Shown piece after piece: positions 8,092-8,806 of a DNA stretch of 8,806 bases. A program made the translations under genes and the position numbers. The notes under the pieces were generated by a model. The model was not told the origin of the DNA. It searched no databases and saw only the letters and a program-made list of their open reading frames with translations. The DNA is taken from assembly GCA_002413385.1 (NCBI GenBank), contig DHWW01000049.1:4758-13563 (forward strand). Direction: 5' to 3'. Source of the DNA: Granulicella sp. UBA5172 (GTDB lineage: Bacteria > Acidobacteriota > Terriglobia > Terriglobales > Acidobacteriaceae). Position 1 is the stretch's first letter. Each line of letters starts with the position of its first letter.

Positions 8092-8806
8092 ATGACAGCC
8101 CCCTATTCCCGCTTTCTCACTGAAATCGGCTTTGCCGAGACGACCGCACCCGCGATTCAACCCGTCTGGCGAGCGGACACGCCCGCCAGACGGGTGAGGC
8201 GGAGGGATTTCCCCCGCCTGCTCCTGACCATGCTGCTCCTGACGATACTGCTCCTGGTGCCGGCGCTGGCTGTGGCGCAGGACACCCCTGCAAACTTTGA
8301 CGACGTATCTGCGGCCGCCTCCGCAGCTCGCGCCCAGGGCGACCTCCCTCGCGCGATAAACCTTTATCAGCAGGCAGTCCTGCTCAACCCCCAATGGCCC
8401 GATGGCTGGTGGTATCTCGGATCGCTGCAGTACGGAACCAACGCCTATGGGCCAGCCGCAGAGGCACTGACCCACTACATTGATCTGACCCCCCATGCCG
8501 GCCCCGCTCTTGCCCTGCGTGGCCTTTGCGAGTTCGAAGAAGGCAAGTATCCGGAATCGCTTCAGGACCTCCAGCAGGGCATCTCCTTTGGCGCTGCGAA
8601 CCAGCCCAAAAATGCAGGGATTCTCCTCTACCACGAAGCGCTTTTGCTGACCAGGGCAGGCAGGTTCGAGGAGGCGCTCGGCCAATACGCCCTGATGGTG
8701 AAACATGGCTCGGTGAATGACGACGTGATCACCGGCATCGGTCTTGTCGGCCTGCGAATGCCGATCTTTCCGCAGGAGATTGATCCCTCGCATGCCGAGA
8801 TGCTTT
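8092..8806 (+). CDS. Secreted tetratricopeptide repeat protein, 3' end outside window
   Basis: The first 238 codons of a frame open to the window end. With ATG 8092 the protein has an unusually long basic leader (RRVRRR at 33-38), a hydrophobic segment at 43-61 (LLLTMLLLTILLLVPALAV) and a signal cleavage site at A60-V61-A62 before QD. Four TPR-like units follow: about 73-100 (AQGDLPRAINLYQQAVLLNP), 104-134, 138-167, and about 180-207 (AGRFEEALGQYALMVKHG). It probably works as an exported binding scaffold. No Shine-Dalgarno precedes ATG 8092. GTG 8194 (residue 35) would give an ideal 28-residue signal peptide but also lacks one and is buried in a hairpin, so the start is uncertain. The gene is divergent from the receptor gene and shares an upstream motif with it. 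It is not an obvious duplicate of the TPR protein at 50-1693. Confidence 0.85.
   Translation, partial: MTAPYSRFLTEIGFAETTAPAIQPVWRADTPARRVRRRDFPRLLLTMLLLTILLLVPALAVAQDTPANFDDVSAAASAARAQGDLPRAINLYQQAVLLNPQWPDGWWYLGSLQYGTNAYGPAAEALTHYIDLTPHAGPALALRGLCEFEEGKYPESLQDLQQGISFGAANQPKNAGILLYHEALLLTRAGRFEEALGQYALMVKHGSVNDDVITGIGLVGLRMPIFPQEIDPSHAEML
8160..8219 (+). repeat. Two adjacent hairpins within the 5' end of the second TPR gene
   Basis: ACCCGTCTGGCG (8160-8171) and CGCCAGACGGGT (8184-8195) form a perfect 12-bp stem with a 12-nt loop. Immediately after, AGGCGG-a-GGG (8197-8206) pairs with CCC-CCGCCT (8211-8219), leaving one bulged A and an ATTT loop. Together they could fold the mRNA just before the signal-peptide core, over the alternative GTG start at 8194. 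No T-run follows, so this is not a standard terminator. Confidence 0.7.
8218..8262 (+). repeat. 15-bp tandem repeat encoding the signal-peptide core
   Basis: Three consecutive 15-bp units beginning CTGCTCCTG lie at 8218-8232, 8233-8247 and 8248-8262, encoding LLLTM, LLLTI and LLLVP. The first two units differ at three of 15 positions; the third shares the first nine bases. The hydrophobic segment thus appears to have been built by tandem duplication. Confidence 0.75.

Noticed and set aside
7978..8793. Long open frame on the minus strand (271 codons)
   Set aside because: It lies antisense to the second TPR gene, whose plus-strand translation shows a signal peptide and clear TPR units. The minus-strand product is rich in Gly and Arg, has no recognisable domain, and fits a G/C-rich shadow frame.

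Overview
The window looks like chromosome of an Acidobacteriota member, most likely class Terriglobia (the Terriglobus/Granulicella/Edaphobacter type). This rests on gene content, not on a marker gene. It holds a very large Oar-like TonB-dependent receptor with an N-terminal carboxypeptidase-regulatory-like domain, a CRTAC1-type FG-GAP/ASPIC-UnbV protein, and secreted TPR proteins, a combination I know as typical of soil acidobacteria. No rRNA, tRNA, CRISPR array, transposase or phage gene is visible.

Layout. (1) 50-1693, plus strand: a secreted protein made almost entirely of tetratricopeptide repeats. (2) 1694-1961: a short convergent gap holding the start of a minus-strand reading frame (ATG at 1891) with a good ribosome binding site and a clear signal peptide. 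It has no recognisable domain afterwards and runs antisense into the TPR gene, so it is probably a truncated remnant. (3) 1962-3656, minus: the CRTAC1-like protein, with seven calcium-type FG-GAP motifs followed by an ASPIC/UnbV domain. (4) 3662-3690: a strong intrinsic-terminator-like hairpin on the minus strand, between the receptor gene and the CRTAC1 gene and ending 5 nt before the CRTAC1 start codon. (5) 3717-7457, minus: the Oar-like outer-membrane receptor. (6) 7458-8091: a 634-base divergent intergenic region with no credible gene but several palindromes and repeats that look like operators. (7) 8092-8806, plus: the beginning of a second secreted TPR protein, cut off by the window end.

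How the parts may work together. The receptor and the CRTAC1 protein lie head to tail on the minus strand and could share a transcript, with the hairpin reducing expression of the second gene. All four clear proteins carry export signals, so the locus appears devoted to the cell envelope. By analogy with SusC/SusD, where a TPR-like partner sits on a TonB-dependent transporter, the TPR and beta-propeller proteins may be accessory binding partners of the receptor. That is inference; the substrate cannot be read from the sequence. A shared 9-bp motif upstream of both divergent genes (receptor and second TPR protein) hints at common regulation.
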